From NCBI GenBank assembly GCA_964617875.1, contig CAZUAI010000035.1:1-51576 (forward strand): a DNA stretch of 51,576 nt. The letters run 5' to 3'. The translations under genes were made by a program, and so were the position numbers. The notes beneath the pieces are model-generated. The model made no database searches, had not been told where the DNA came from, and saw nothing but the letters and a program-made list of their open reading frames with translations. Below, piece after piece: positions 23,370 through 33,400 of this stretch (its first letter is position 1; every line of letters starts with the position of its first letter). This DNA is from CAZMVY01 sp964617875. Its GTDB lineage: Bacteria; Planctomycetota; Phycisphaerae; UBA1845; PWPN01.

Positions 23370-26300
23370 ATGAGTCCGTGGAAGAAAGCAATCACGCTGT
23401 GGGTCGCTGTGGGTTTCCTGTCCGTGTCCTACGGTGCCCGGGCCCAGGAGGGACCGGACGGGGTGCTGGACGCGTTCCGGGCCAGCCTGGATCCACGGGC
23501 GCTCCAGCCCGGCGGCTACGGTCCCTGGCCCGAACCTCTCGGGCCGATCTTCGACGAGGCCGCCGCACGATACGACGTGCCTCGCGACCTGCTCCTGGCG
23601 CTGGGCTATCTCGGCAGCGCGTTCGAGAACCGAGGCGATCAACCCACGATCGAATACGGCTACGGCGTCATGGCCCTGCGGGAAAATGCCTGGGGCGGCA
23701 ACTCGCTCGCGCAGGCCGCCGAGCTGCTCGGCGCCCCGCGCGATGCGGTGCGAAGCGACCCACGACTGAGCATTCTCGGCGCGGCGGCCGTTCTGGACGC
23801 GTCCGCAAAGGACGCGAAGATAGATCGCGCCGCAGGCGTCGAGGCCTGGCTCGGGCCGGTCATCGAGTACGCCGGGCTCGATCCGGAGAACAGCCGCTTC
23901 TTCGCCATGGAGGTCTTCCAGCGGCTGGCGATGGGCTTCTCCAAGAGCAACACGAGCGGCGAAACGTTCGTCGTCAAACCGCGCGCCGTCGCCGTCAATT
24001 TCGAGGCCCTCGCCGCGTCCCCGATGCAGATTCTTTCGGCGCCGACGGACTGCGGGAACCCCGACTACTCCGGCGCCGTCTGGGACCCGGCCGCATCGTG
24101 CAACTACTCCACCACCGTGGGCACCAAGGACACGGTCGTGATCCACATCATCGAAGGCACGGCCGCCGGCTGTCGCAGCTACTTCAAGAACTGTTCGGCG
24201 GGAGTCTCCGCCCACTACGTGCTCGACACGGTCGGCGGCGTGTGGCAGATGGTGTGCGAACGGCACACGGCCTGGCACGTGCCGTGCGGGAACAGCCGGT
24301 CGATCGGCCTCGAACACGAAGGGTACACGGCCGACGCCACGCACCCCGAGGCCATGTACCAGGCCTCCGCCAACGCCGTCCGCGACATGTGCAACCGCTG
24401 GGGCATTCCCAAGGTCAAGGCGCGGCAGTCGCCGGGCATCCTCGCGCACATTGACATCACCGAATGCCTGAACTGCGGCACACACACCGACCCGGGACGC
24501 GGCTGGGACTTCACACACTACCTCGCGCTGATCAACCAGACGAGCGACCCCACGACGTTCATCGTCGAGAGCCGTTCCGGCGGCCAGAACTACGCCAACT
24601 ACTCCGAGACCGGCACCGGATGGGGCAACTCCACCGCCAAGAGCAACCTCTGGGGCACCACCGCCGGCATCGGCACCCGCTACAACTACATGACCGGCAC
24701 CAAGACGGCGGTCTACCGCTACACGCCGGCCATCGGCGGCACGTACAAGGTCTTCGTCACGTGGCCCACGTCCTCGAACGCGACGCAGAACCTCGACCAC
24801 ATCGTCACGCACGCCGGCGGCTCCACCACCGTCGTCTTCGACACGCGTTCGGACACCAACCCCTGCGGCCGGAACAACTGGAACCTCCTCGGCCAGTTCA
24901 CGCTGAACGCCGGCACGCAGTACACGGTCACCCAGACGACCCAGTACCACCAGGACGGAATGGTCATCCGGCCCGACGCCGTCAAGTGGGAACTGGTCTC
25001 GGCCGGCGGCGTGCAGCCGCCGACGATCACCCAGCACCCGGCCGCGCAGAACATCTGCCCCGGCGGCACCGCGACGTTCACCGTGGCGGCGACCGGCGAG
25101 GGCACGCTCACCTACCAGTGGCAGAAAAACCAGTCGAACCTGAGCAACGGCGGACACTACTCGGGCGTCACGACCACCACCCTGACCGTCAGCAGCGCCG
25201 ACTCCAACGACGCCGCCAGCTACCGCTGCGTCGTCAGCAACGCCGGCGGCAGCACCAACTCGAATGCCGCGGCGCTGACGCTCAAGGCCGCGACGACCAT
25301 CACGCAGCACCCCCAGCCGCAGACGGTCGCCCCGGGCGGCACGGCGACGTTCACCGTCGCCGCGACGGGCGACGGCACGCTGTCGTACCAGTGGCAGAAG
25401 AACCAGGCGAACCTCAGCAACGGCGGGCACTACTCGGGCGTCACGACGGCCACGCTCACCATCAGCAGCGCCGACTCCAACGATGCCGCCAACTACCGGT
25501 GCGTCGTGACCGGCGGCTGCGGCAGCGCCGCCTCGAACGAGGCGTCGCTCACCGTGCAGAGCGTGCAGACGATCATCAGCGACAACTTCGACGGCTACGC
25601 CGACCAGGCCGCTCTGCAGGCCGTCTGGATTCCCGTCGGCACGAGTCTCGCGCTGAGCACGGAGCAGTACTACAGCTCGCCCAAGTCGGTCTACAGCGCC
25701 TCCGGCAGCACCGCCCGGCAGAACAAGCGGACCTTCGCCGAGACCATCGGCACCGACGCCAGCCCGATCACCGTCTCGTTCCGCTTCTACGATCCCGGCG
25801 GCACCGGCACGGCCAACCAGTGGGTCGAGATCCGGGACTATGCCCCGAGCACCAAGCAGCTCATCGAAGTCGGCGTCTACAGCGGCTGCAGCACGACGTA
25901 CTACTCGGCCCGCGTCGCTTATTCGCCCGGGAACAACTGGCAGGCGATGAACCAGAACGGCGCCCCGGCGCGTTCGGCCGGCTGGCACTACTTCAGGGTG
26001 GTCATCAAGAGCACAACGGTCGACTTCTATGTGGACAACGTGCTCGGCAGCCCGAACCGCGCCTACGCGAGTTCCGAGGGCTCCGTCAGCTTCGAGGAGA
26101 TCCGCGTCGGGTCGGGCTATGCCTCTACGTCACTCGCCGCCTACTACGACGACGTGAAGGTCGAGAAGGGCGGCGGCGGCGCCTCCCCGCCGCTGCTGGC
26201 GGCCGGCGACTTCGACGGCGACAGCGACGTGGACCTCGCGGACTTCGTCGTGTTTCAGGGCTGCTACAACGGCCCGAACGCCCCGCCGGCAACGGGGTGC

Positions 26301-26402
26301 TCCGCCAATGCGGATCTCGATGCCGACGGCGACGTTGACCTGACGGACCTCACGGCGTTCCAGGCCTGTTTCAACGGACCGAACCAGCCGCCGGGCTGCT
26401 GA
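23370..26402 (+). CDS. Secreted modular N-acetylmuramoyl-L-alanine amidase
   Basis: 1010 aa, AGGAGG six bases before the ATG. Order: signal peptide (1-25); lysozyme/SLT-like N-terminal domain (about 55-165) where the usual catalytic-Glu position reads YLGSAFE, so probably inactive; Amidase_2 domain (about 250-390) with likely zinc ligands in VVIHIIEG, ERHTAWH and THTDPGRGWD; golvesin/xanthan-lyase-like beta domain (about 390-548); two Ig-like repeats (about 551-640 and 641-730) nearly identical in DNA; a LamG/concanavalin-like domain (about 735-930); a dockerin-type end with two Ca-loops, DFDGDSDVDLADF and DLDADGDVDLTDL. It should cut the amide between muramic acid and the stem peptide outside the cell. 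Target cell wall, own or foreign, is unknown. Confidence 0.85.
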   Translation: MSPWKKAITLWVAVGFLSVSYGARAQEGPDGVLDAFRASLDPRALQPGGYGPWPEPLGPIFDEAAARYDVPRDLLLALGYLGSAFENRGDQPTIEYGYGVMALRENAWGGNSLAQAAELLGAPRDAVRSDPRLSILGAAAVLDASAKDAKIDRAAGVEAWLGPVIEYAGLDPENSRFFAMEVFQRLAMGFSKSNTSGETFVVKPRAVAVNFEALAASPMQILSAPTDCGNPDYSGAVWDPAASCNYSTTVGTKDTVVIHIIEGTAAGCRSYFKNCSAGVSAHYVLDTVGGVWQMVCERHTAWHVPCGNSRSIGLEHEGYTADATHPEAMYQASANAVRDMCNRWGIPKVKARQSPGILAHIDITECLNCGTHTDPGRGWDFTHYLALINQTSDPTTFIVESRSGGQNYANYSETGTGWGNSTAKSNLWGTTAGIGTRYNYMTGTKTAVYRYTPAIGGTYKVFVTWPTSSNATQNLDHIVTHAGGSTTVVFDTRSDTNPCGRNNWNLLGQFTLNAGTQYTVTQTTQYHQDGMVIRPDAVKWELVSAGGVQPPTITQHPAAQNICPGGTATFTVAATGEGTLTYQWQKNQSNLSNGGHYSGVTTTTLTVSSADSNDAASYRCVVSNAGGSTNSNAAALTLKAATTITQHPQPQTVAPGGTATFTVAATGDGTLSYQWQKNQANLSNGGHYSGVTTATLTISSADSNDAANYRCVVTGGCGSAASNEASLTVQSVQTIISDNFDGYADQAALQAVWIPVGTSLALSTEQYYSSPKSVYSASGSTARQNKRTFAETIGTDASPITVSFRFYDPGGTGTANQWVEIRDYAPSTKQLIEVGVYSGCSTTYYSARVAYSPGNNWQAMNQNGAPARSAGWHYFRVVIKSTTVDFYVDNVLGSPNRAYASSEGSVSFEEIRVGSGYASTSLAAYYDDVKVEKGGGGASPPLLAAGDFDGDSDVDLADFVVFQGCYNGPNAPPATGCSANADLDADGDVDLTDLTAFQACFNGPNQPPGC

Positions 26403-26461
26403 CGCCGCCGGGAGCGTCCGCGGAGTCGTTTCGCGACGCCGCGCGCGACCGGCCGAGGCTC

Positions 26462-26489
26462 TTGTCCTTTCGCGGGCGGCCTCGATAAT
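26462..26489 (+). promoter_or_regulatory. Promoter placed for a leaderless ogt transcript
   Basis: TTGTCC (26462-26467), 16-bp spacer, GATAAT (26484-26489), then GAGGCC and the ATG at 26496. The predicted transcript start coincides with the start codon. Confidence 0.5.
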
Positions 26490-26495
26490 GAGGCC

Positions 26496-27008
26496 ATGCT
26501 CGCGTACGCCACGATCCGGACGCGCTGGGGGCCCGCGGCGATCGTCTGTTCTGAACACGGTCTGTGCGGCCTTCTCCTGCCCGAACGGAACGAGGCGGCC
26601 GTCCGCCGCTGGCTGCGGCGCACCTGGCCGGACGCCATGTGTGACCGCCGCCTGGCGCGGGAGCTGCAATCGAAGATCCGGGCGTACTTTGACGGCGAGC
26701 CGGTGGACTTCGACTGCCCGATCGACCTCCGCCGCCTGACACCATTCCGCCGGGAGGTGCTGCTGGCCTGCCGACGCATCGGTTACGGCGAACGCGTGAC
26801 CTACGGCGGACTGGCCGGTCGGGTCGGTCGTCCGCGGGCGGCCCGGGCTGTCGGCGGGGCGATGGCGGGCAATCCGATCCCCCTGGTCGTGCCCTGCCAC
26901 CGGGTGATCGCCGGCGACGGCTCGCTCTGCGGCTTCTCCGCGAGTCGGGGCATTCCGATGAAGAAACGGATGCTGGAACTCGAGTCGCGGCGAAAGGCTC
27001 ACGCATGA
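26496..27008 (+). CDS. ogt: Methylated-DNA--protein-cysteine methyltransferase
   Basis: 170 aa. The active-site PCHRVI motif carries Cys134; upstream are the helix-turn-helix arginine finger region (YGGLAGRVGRPRAARAVGGAM) and the Asn hinge (NPIPLVVPCHRV). A short N-terminal ribonuclease-like domain precedes them. It repairs O6-alkylguanine by irreversible transfer to its own cysteine. The stop overlaps the next gene's start by ATGA (27005). Confidence 0.93.
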   Translation: MLAYATIRTRWGPAAIVCSEHGLCGLLLPERNEAAVRRWLRRTWPDAMCDRRLARELQSKIRAYFDGEPVDFDCPIDLRRLTPFRREVLLACRRIGYGERVTYGGLAGRVGRPRAARAVGGAMAGNPIPLVVPCHRVIAGDGSLCGFSASRGIPMKKRMLELESRRKAHA

Positions 27009-27640
27009 ATCCGGTCCTGGCGCGGATCGTGGAACTGATCGTCGTGGTGCCGGCGCTGGTCCTCACAGCGCCGCTGATGCTCGTGCTGGCGGTTCTGATC
27101 CGCGCGACGTCGCCGGGGCCGGCGATCTTCCGGCAGGAGCGCGTCGGGCTGCGCGGCCGGCGGTTCACGCTCTACAAGTTCCGCACGATGCGGACCGACG
27201 CCGACCCCTACGGCTTCTCGCCGCAGGACTCGAGCGACCCGCGGCTCACCCGCGTCGGCCGGTGGATCCGCGAGACGAGCCTCGACGAGCTGCCGCAGCT
27301 CTTCAACGTGCTCAAGGGCGACATGACGCTGGTCGGCCCGCGGCCGCTGCTCGGCTGGCAGTGGGACCGGTGGACCGATCGCCAGCGCCGCCGCTGCGAC
27401 GTCCGGCCGGGCCTGACCGGCTGGGCCCAGGTTTGCGGCCGGGGCGATATCAGCCACGACGACAAGATCGAGCTGGACCTCTGGTACGTCGAGCACCGCA
27501 GTCTCGCCCTCGACCTGAAGATCCTCCTGCTCACGCTCGCGAGCGTCTTCCGGCGGAAGGCGATCTACGAGACCAACTACCACGGCCGACCGGCCGGTTC
27601 GCCGCCGCGTCAGGAGCCGCATGACGGAAGACCGGAATGA
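27005..27640 (+). CDS. Undecaprenyl-phosphate sugar transferase (Bac_transf family)
   Basis: 211 aa, the short monotopic phosphoglycosyl transferase form. An N-terminal re-entrant helix (VVPALVLTAPLMLVLAVLI) is followed by SPGPAIFRQERVGLRGRRF, KFRTMR, the catalytic Asp-Glu region TSLDELPQLFNVLKGDMTLVGPRP, and RPGLTGWAQV. It transfers a sugar phosphate from a nucleotide sugar to undecaprenyl phosphate, the first step of an exopolysaccharide or O-antigen unit. No other polysaccharide genes adjoin. Start overlaps the ogt stop as ATGA. Confidence 0.9.
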   Translation: MNPVLARIVELIVVVPALVLTAPLMLVLAVLIRATSPGPAIFRQERVGLRGRRFTLYKFRTMRTDADPYGFSPQDSSDPRLTRVGRWIRETSLDELPQLFNVLKGDMTLVGPRPLLGWQWDRWTDRQRRRCDVRPGLTGWAQVCGRGDISHDDKIELDLWYVEHRSLALDLKILLLTLASVFRRKAIYETNYHGRPAGSPPRQEPHDGRPE

Positions 27641-28565
27641 AACCTCGCGGGCCGCGGCCCCCGCGCCGTTCCCGGTCGCCGGCATCGAGGCCGAAGGCGG
27701 CTTCGTCCCCCGCTGTCCGCGCTGCGACTACATCCTCGTCGGCCTGACGGTCGAGCGCTGCCCCGAGTGCGGCCGGCGGTTCAGCCTTGCACAGCTCCGC
27801 AAGATGCACCTCCGCCGCAAACCGACGCCGTGGGAAGACGCCGCGAAGCGGGGCGCCCTCGTCGGCCGCTACCTGAAGACGTGGCGGGCCATGCTCCGCC
27901 CGCCGTTCTTCCTGTTCCTCGCCCGGCCGACCTCGGCCCGCCGGGCGATCGCCTTCGCGGTCATCACCTGCCTGCTGACGACAGCCTGGTGCGCCCTCGT
28001 GACGTGGGTCGATGCCTCGCGAGGCTGGTACAGCGTCCTCAAATACGTCGGCCTGTTTCCGCCCGGGGCGGCGATATTCGCCGCGGGCTCTCTGCCCCCC
28101 GCCGTGGCACGCCCGGCTTACATGGTGGGCCTGCTCACGGTGGTGCTTTTTGTCCCCCTGACGATGTTCCTCTGGGCGATGCTCGCCCGTATCGCGTTGC
28201 GGGTCCATGCGCGCCCGGCGGCCTCGCAACTGCAGCAAAGCGCCCGACACCAGGTGATCGCCTACCTGTCGTGCTGGCTGCTTGCCGGCGTGGCGATCGC
28301 CGCCGCCGGCATCCTGGCCATGATGCCCGATCTCATGGAGGCGCTGTTCGTCCCCTTCGATTGGGGGTTACTCGCGCTCGGGCTTCTCGAAATGCTCTTC
28401 GTCACGGTCTGGTGCTGCCACGCCGACTCGGCGGTCCGCGACGGGCTTGAACTTCAGTCGAGGGCGGCCGGGCCGATGCTGGTGCTGTTCGGCGGCGCGG
28501 CGGCCATCTTTGCCGCCGGCCTGCTCGCATCCCTGCTCGCGGCGGCGATCAAGGGAATGCTGTAG
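27621..28565 (+). CDS. Zinc-ribbon multi-pass membrane protein, unknown
   Basis: 314 aa. A zinc ribbon CPRCDY...CPECG (Cys 32, 35, 47, 50) stands before a membrane domain with about five hydrophobic helices (AIAFAVITCLLTTAWCALV, YMVGLLTVVLFVPLTMFLW and others), arranged like Yip1-family proteins. Zinc-ribbon/Yip1-like fusions are frequent in planctomycetes and have no assigned function. The start overlaps the sugar transferase end by 20 nt, so the two are probably translated from one mRNA. Start choice rests on the ribbon following closely. Confidence 0.75.
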   Translation: MTEDRNETSRAAAPAPFPVAGIEAEGGFVPRCPRCDYILVGLTVERCPECGRRFSLAQLRKMHLRRKPTPWEDAAKRGALVGRYLKTWRAMLRPPFFLFLARPTSARRAIAFAVITCLLTTAWCALVTWVDASRGWYSVLKYVGLFPPGAAIFAAGSLPPAVARPAYMVGLLTVVLFVPLTMFLWAMLARIALRVHARPAASQLQQSARHQVIAYLSCWLLAGVAIAAAGILAMMPDLMEALFVPFDWGLLALGLLEMLFVTVWCCHADSAVRDGLELQSRAAGPMLVLFGGAAAIFAAGLLASLLAAAIKGML

Positions 28566-28573
28566 GGTCACTC

Positions 28574-28741
28574 TCAACGTCTGCGCCGCCGCGACAGGAC
28601 AACCTTCAGGTCATCGGCACGCGCCACAGGGAACCGGACGCCGGCGATCCTGACCCACCGCGCCCGCTCGATCGGTTTGTGTTCGAAAGGCAAAGCCCCC
28701 GGAGGGCTGTCCACGTCCACGCCACTGCCCGCGTGTCGCAT
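28574..28741 (-). pseudogene. Possible remnant of a nucleotidyltransferase-like gene
   Basis: The reverse strand encodes VDVDSPPGALPFEHKPIERA, then RWVRIAGVRFPVARADDLKV and an Arg-run stop. This resembles the middle of small nucleotidyltransferase (AbiEii/MNT-type) proteins, where a D-x-x GALPFE...ERA...V.GV..P.A..EDLI.MK block is common. The N-terminal G-S-x(n)-D-x-D region and the C-terminus are missing. It could also be chance; no ribosome-binding site is obvious. Confidence 0.3.
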
Positions 28742-28851
28742 AAGCAATACGTCTCCTTCCGTTGGCGAAGACTCCTGACACCCCGCCCCCACACTGGCGA
28801 GGGCCGGCGGTTTGCGATACAACCCTGACGCCGAGAAACACGGAGGACGCC

Positions 28852-29835
28852 ATGTTTCGCCCGCTTCGATCGCCCCTGGGCATCGTCACCTGCCTGTTGC
28901 TCCTGCCCGCTGCGCTCGCCCGCGCCCAGACATCGACGCCGGCCTCACAGCCCCGCCTGCCGACATCGCTGCCGGCCGACCAGGTCGAGTTCCTCCCCGC
29001 AATCACATTCGCGCAACCCGGCGGCGAGACCCTCAACCTCGACCTGGCCCGCCCGAAGGTCGGCGCCGGCCCACGGCCCGCCGTCGTGTGCATCTACGGC
29101 GGCGGCTGGATCTCCGGCAGCCGGTCCGGAATGCAGCCCTTTCTCCGCTACCTCGCCGCGTACGGCTACGTCGCCGTCGCGCCGACCTACCGCCTCGCGC
29201 CCCGGTACCCGTTCCCGGCCGCCGTGGCCGACGTGCGCCAATGCGTGCGATGGCTTCGCCGTCATGCGGCCCTGTACGGCGTCGATCCCAATCGCATCGG
29301 CGCCATGGGCCTCAGTGCCGGCGGCCACCTCGCCTGCCTGCTCGGCGTCACGACGAACGACGACCGTTTCGGTCCCGACGATGACCCCGGCGACGGCACC
29401 TCGTCCCGCGTGCAGGCCGTCGTGAACTACTTCGGCCCGGCCGATCTGGCGTCGGCCGACTGGAGCGCCCTGGCGGTCCGCAAGTACCTCATCCCGTTCC
29501 TGGGCGGCACGGCGGCCGAGCGACCGGAGGAATACAAGAGGGCCTCGCCGATCACGTACATCAGCCGGGACGACGCGCCGGTCCTCACCTTTCAGGGCGA
29601 CAAGGACATGACCGTGCCGCCGACGCAATCGCTCGCGCTGCACAGGAAGCTCGATGCGGCGGGCGTGATGAACCGGCTCGTCATCCTCGAGGGCCAGGAC
29701 CACGGCCTTCGCGAACCGCACCGCAGCCGGACGCTCGAACAGACCGTCGCATTCTTCAACGAGACCTTGAGGGCCCCGCAGGCGGAGACCCGGCCGGGCC
29801 CGGCATCACAACCCGCCACGATGCCCGCGAGGTAG
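28852..29835 (+). CDS. Exported alpha/beta hydrolase, BD-FAE/acetylxylan-esterase-like
   Basis: 327 aa. Signal peptide ending ALARAQ. The hydrolase has the HGGG-like oxyanion motif YGGGWISGS, nucleophile GLSAGGHLA, acid FQGDKDMTVPP and base GQDHGLREP. Such planctomycete esterases act on acylated plant or algal polysaccharides by family analogy. A Ser/Pro/Ala-rich linker follows the signal, and a similar tail (PGPASQPATMPAR) ends the protein. GGAGG five bases before the ATG fixes the start at 28852. Confidence 0.85.
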   Translation: MFRPLRSPLGIVTCLLLLPAALARAQTSTPASQPRLPTSLPADQVEFLPAITFAQPGGETLNLDLARPKVGAGPRPAVVCIYGGGWISGSRSGMQPFLRYLAAYGYVAVAPTYRLAPRYPFPAAVADVRQCVRWLRRHAALYGVDPNRIGAMGLSAGGHLACLLGVTTNDDRFGPDDDPGDGTSSRVQAVVNYFGPADLASADWSALAVRKYLIPFLGGTAAERPEEYKRASPITYISRDDAPVLTFQGDKDMTVPPTQSLALHRKLDAAGVMNRLVILEGQDHGLREPHRSRTLEQTVAFFNETLRAPQAETRPGPASQPATMPAR

Positions 29836-29875
29836 GCCGGTTCTCCGGGGTTGCGCGCCCGCGGCGGGTTGTCCG

Positions 29876-29894
29876 CCGTCCGGATCGCGGACGG
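29876..29894. terminator. Hairpin between convergent esterase and response-regulator genes
   Basis: CCGTCCG-GATCG-CGGACGG, a 7-bp perfect stem. There is no T-run, so intrinsic termination is uncertain. Confidence 0.3.
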
Positions 29895-29948
29895 CCGATC
29901 ACGAGAGACCCGGTCCTCCGGACTCGGCACTCCGCAATTCTTCCGGCG

Positions 29949-30467
29949 TCAGGGATTCGACGGGACCTGGAGATCGGGGCCGTTGATGCGCGGGGGCACG
30001 ACGGTTTGCAGGAAGAGCGCGAGCCGCTGCAGCGTTTCAAAGAACGCCTCGGCCTCGACGGGCTTCCTGATGAACAGGCTGCACCCCATGCGGTAGCAGT
30101 TCTCGACCGCGCGCGGGTCGTCGGTCGTGGTCAGCATGATCACCGGGATCTTTCGCAATTCCCGGTCCGCCTTCATCTGCTCGAGGACTTCCAGACCGTC
30201 CACCTTGGGCATGCGAATGTCGAGGAGCAGCACGTAACAGCGGCCGCTTTCCCGGTGTGGGCCGGGTCCGCGACGGAAGAAGAAATCGAGGACCTGCTGC
30301 CCGTCCACGAAGCGGAGGATCGGGCTTGTGACGCCCGCCTCTTCCAACTGAAGACGCACGAGTTCGGCGTGCCCGTCGTCGTCCTCGGCGATGACGATCG
30401 TCAGCCCGCGCGGCGGCGGAATCCGCCGTATCACGTTCGCGTCGTCGGGTAGAGTCACGCTGCTCAT
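29949..30467 (-). CDS. Single-domain response regulator (Rcp1-like)
   Basis: 172 aa. Receiver motifs: VIAEDDDGHAELV, phospho-acceptor Asp83 in LLLDIRMPKVDG, VIMLTTTDDPR and the Lys in SLFIRKPVEAEAF. It has no output domain. It lies 9 nt downstream of the giant kinase gene on the same strand and is therefore its probable phosphotransfer partner. It is the same type as the regulator at 14698. Confidence 0.92.
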   Translation of the reverse strand: MSSVTLPDDANVIRRIPPPRGLTIVIAEDDDGHAELVRLQLEEAGVTSPILRFVDGQQVLDFFFRRGPGPHRESGRCYVLLLDIRMPKVDGLEVLEQMKADRELRKIPVIMLTTTDDPRAVENCYRMGCSLFIRKPVEAEAFFETLQRLALFLQTVVPPRINGPDLQVPSNP

Positions 30468-30476
30468 GCCGGCTCG

Positions 30477-33400
30477 TCAACAGGCGGCGGGCAGAGCGAC
30501 GAAGAACCGGCTTCCCTGCCGCGGTTCCGACTCTACCCAGGCACGGCCATTATGACGCTCCACCACCCTTCGCACAAGTGTCAACCCGATGCCCTCGCCC
30601 GCCTGCGGGCCCCGCGGGTCCAGACGGTGGAACAGGTTCCAGATGTTCGCCTGATGGGCCCGATCGATCCCGAGCCCGTTGTCCTCCACGCAGTAAACGG
30701 CGCAGCCGCCGTCGATACGACCCGTTATGCGAACGCGAAGCGGCCGGTTCGGGTCGCGGTACTTGAGGGCGTTGTCCACCAGATTCGTAAAGACCTGGTT
30801 GATTTGTGCGGAATCGCCGAGGCACGACGGCAAAGGCTCGACGTCAACCACCGCGGCGGCCGCCCGCGTCTGGAACTCCATGGCCTCCATCACTGCCTCC
30901 AGCAACCGGTTCATGTCCAGATTCTCAAGATGTAACGCCACGCGACCCGTCCGGCAGATTCTCAACAGACCGTTCAGCAACGCGTCCATCTTCGTGCCGC
31001 TGGTGCGAATGTACCGCAGGGCGGTTGGAATGCGGGTCTGGACGATTGTCGCGCAATCTTCGGGTATTGCGGCGATCAGTTCACGGCGAGCGAATGCTTC
31101 GGTCAACTCCTGGCAGATGATCTCGAGCTGATGGGCAAATCCCTGGATGTTGACGAGGGGCGACCGAAGGTCGTGGGAGGCGGCATAGAGAAGGCTCTCC
31201 AGTTCGCGGTTCTTTTCCTCCAGCTCCCGCAGCAGACGTTCCCGTTCCAGCTCCGCCATCTTGCGATCCGTAATATCCTGGAATGTCCCCAGTACATACG
31301 ATCGCTCACCCTCAACGATGGGGGCAAGGCCGCGCACTTCTACCCAGAGCTTCTTCCCTGTTCCGGTGATCACCTCCGCCTCGACGGCGAACGGCGCCTT
31401 GGTCGCTGCGCAGTCGGCAACCTTCTCCCGGAGGATCGGGATGTACTCCGGCAGGTAGCACTTCAGCCCGTCGGCCAGGCCGGGCCGATAGTCGCGCGGC
31501 AATTCGATGATGTCGTATATGCCGTCGGTCCACTCGAGGTAATCCGTTTGAACGTTGGCCTTCCAGCCGCCCAACCGGGCGATCTTCTGGGTCTCGCTCA
31601 GAAACAACTCGCTGGCCCGGAGTACCTCCTCGGCCCGCTTGCGCTCCGTAATATCGCGCATGATCGTCGAAAGGTACTGCAGCCTGCCGTCCGGCGATCG
31701 GTGCGCCATGATCAACTGCGAGACCGGAATCTCGCGGCCCCGGCGGTGCAGGATGGCCGTCTCCCCCTCCCATGTTCCGGTCTTGAACGCCGCCGGCAGC
31801 CCCTCGTCCCGGATCCGTTCGTACGCCCATGCCGGATGCAAGTCGGCGACGACGTGTCCGGCCGGATCCTCCGACTCGTCCCAGCCGGCCATAAGCCGTC
31901 CGGCAGCGTTGAGATAGACCAGCCGCTCATCCGGCGAAGCCATTGAGACCAGATCGCTCGCGTTCTCCAGAATGGCCGTCAGGCGGGCCCGCTCCTCTTC
32001 CGCCCGCTTGCGTTCGGTGATGTCGAGCGAAACATTGGCGAAGTACAGGGGCTTGCCCGTCTGCGGATCGTTGATCGCAAACGCCATCGCATGCACGTCA
32101 GTCAGCGCCCCGGTGCGAAGGTTGCGGTATTGCAGATCACCTTCCCAGCTGCCCCCCTTCAGCAACGCGGGCAGCAGAATCTCGTCCACGACGGGCCGGC
32201 AGGCTTCGGGAATGACCTCCAGGATGCTGTGCGACTCGACCTCCCGGGGGTCGATGCCGAGCATCCGACTGCCCGCTTCGTTGAGGAAGGTCATTTTCCC
32301 GTCCGGGGTCGCCAGATTGACCAGTTCGCCGCTGTTGCGGACTACGGCGGCGAGTTTCTGCACCTCGGCTTCGGCCTCTTTGCGCTCCGTGATGTCCGTC
32401 AGAATGTCAGCAAGATAGCGCGGGCGACCCTGCTCATCGCGGATGACGAAGTAGTTCTCGTCGGTCGGCACGCGGCGGCCGTCCGCCGTGAGGAGTTCGA
32501 GTTCGCCGTGCCAGTGCCCTTCCCGCATCAGCGCGGGCATCACCTCGTCCTGGAGTCGGCGCGTCATCTCGGGCGCGTAGTAGGCGGTAGGGAAATGCTT
32601 CCCCAGGCAGGCCTCCGCCGATGGTTCGCCGAGCAGACGCACAAGGGTGGGGTTCACAAACGTGATGCGGCCGTCCAGGTCGGCCATGCCCATCCCGTAT
32701 TGACTGGCCTCGGCGAATCCGGAGAAGCGCGCCAACGCCTCGGACCGCACCGCCTCGGCCCGTTCGCGTCGGGCGACATCGAGTTCGAGCTGTTCTTTCT
32801 GATGGGTGACTTCCGCATAGAGTCGCTGGTTGATGACGGCGGCGGCGAGGTTGTTCGCAAAGATCTGCAGGTGCTCGAGGTCGGTCGGCGTAAACTCCCG
32901 GCGCTGCCGCGCCGTGTAGACCCCCAGGATGCCGATCACCTCGCCCGCGTGGAGAAGCGGCGCGCCGGCATAGGAAATGAACTCGTAGTGGCCCGGGCGG
33001 GAAACCGCCAGCGAGGCGGTCCTCACGTCCTGGCGGACATCGGCGATCGTCATTGCCCGGCGGGAGGAGAGAATCGCCTGCGCGATGCCACCGGGCTTGC
33101 TCAGCCGCTCCGGAACGGGCTCGGGCGAGTCGCCATCCGTCGCGAGGAGCACGAGGTCGTCACCGTCCAGCGTGCGAATGACGCACAGATCCACGCCGAA
33201 GGCCTCGCGAATCCGACGGGCCTCGGCCGATGCCTGTTCCCCGAACTGCGCACCCGTCAGGACGGAACTGGATGTCTCGGCGATCATCCGAAGGCGCTCA
33301 TTGCTCAGCTTCAGGGCCTCGACCGTCTGCTTCCGCTCGGTAATGTCCAGGGCCGTGAACGTCACGCCCGCCGACAGATCGCCGGCGACTATGGGTGTCG

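Noticed and set aside
23193..25988. 931-codon open frame antisense to the amidase
   Set aside because: Arg/Val/Gly-rich with repeated fragments that mirror the Ig duplication; no motif or ribosome-binding site.
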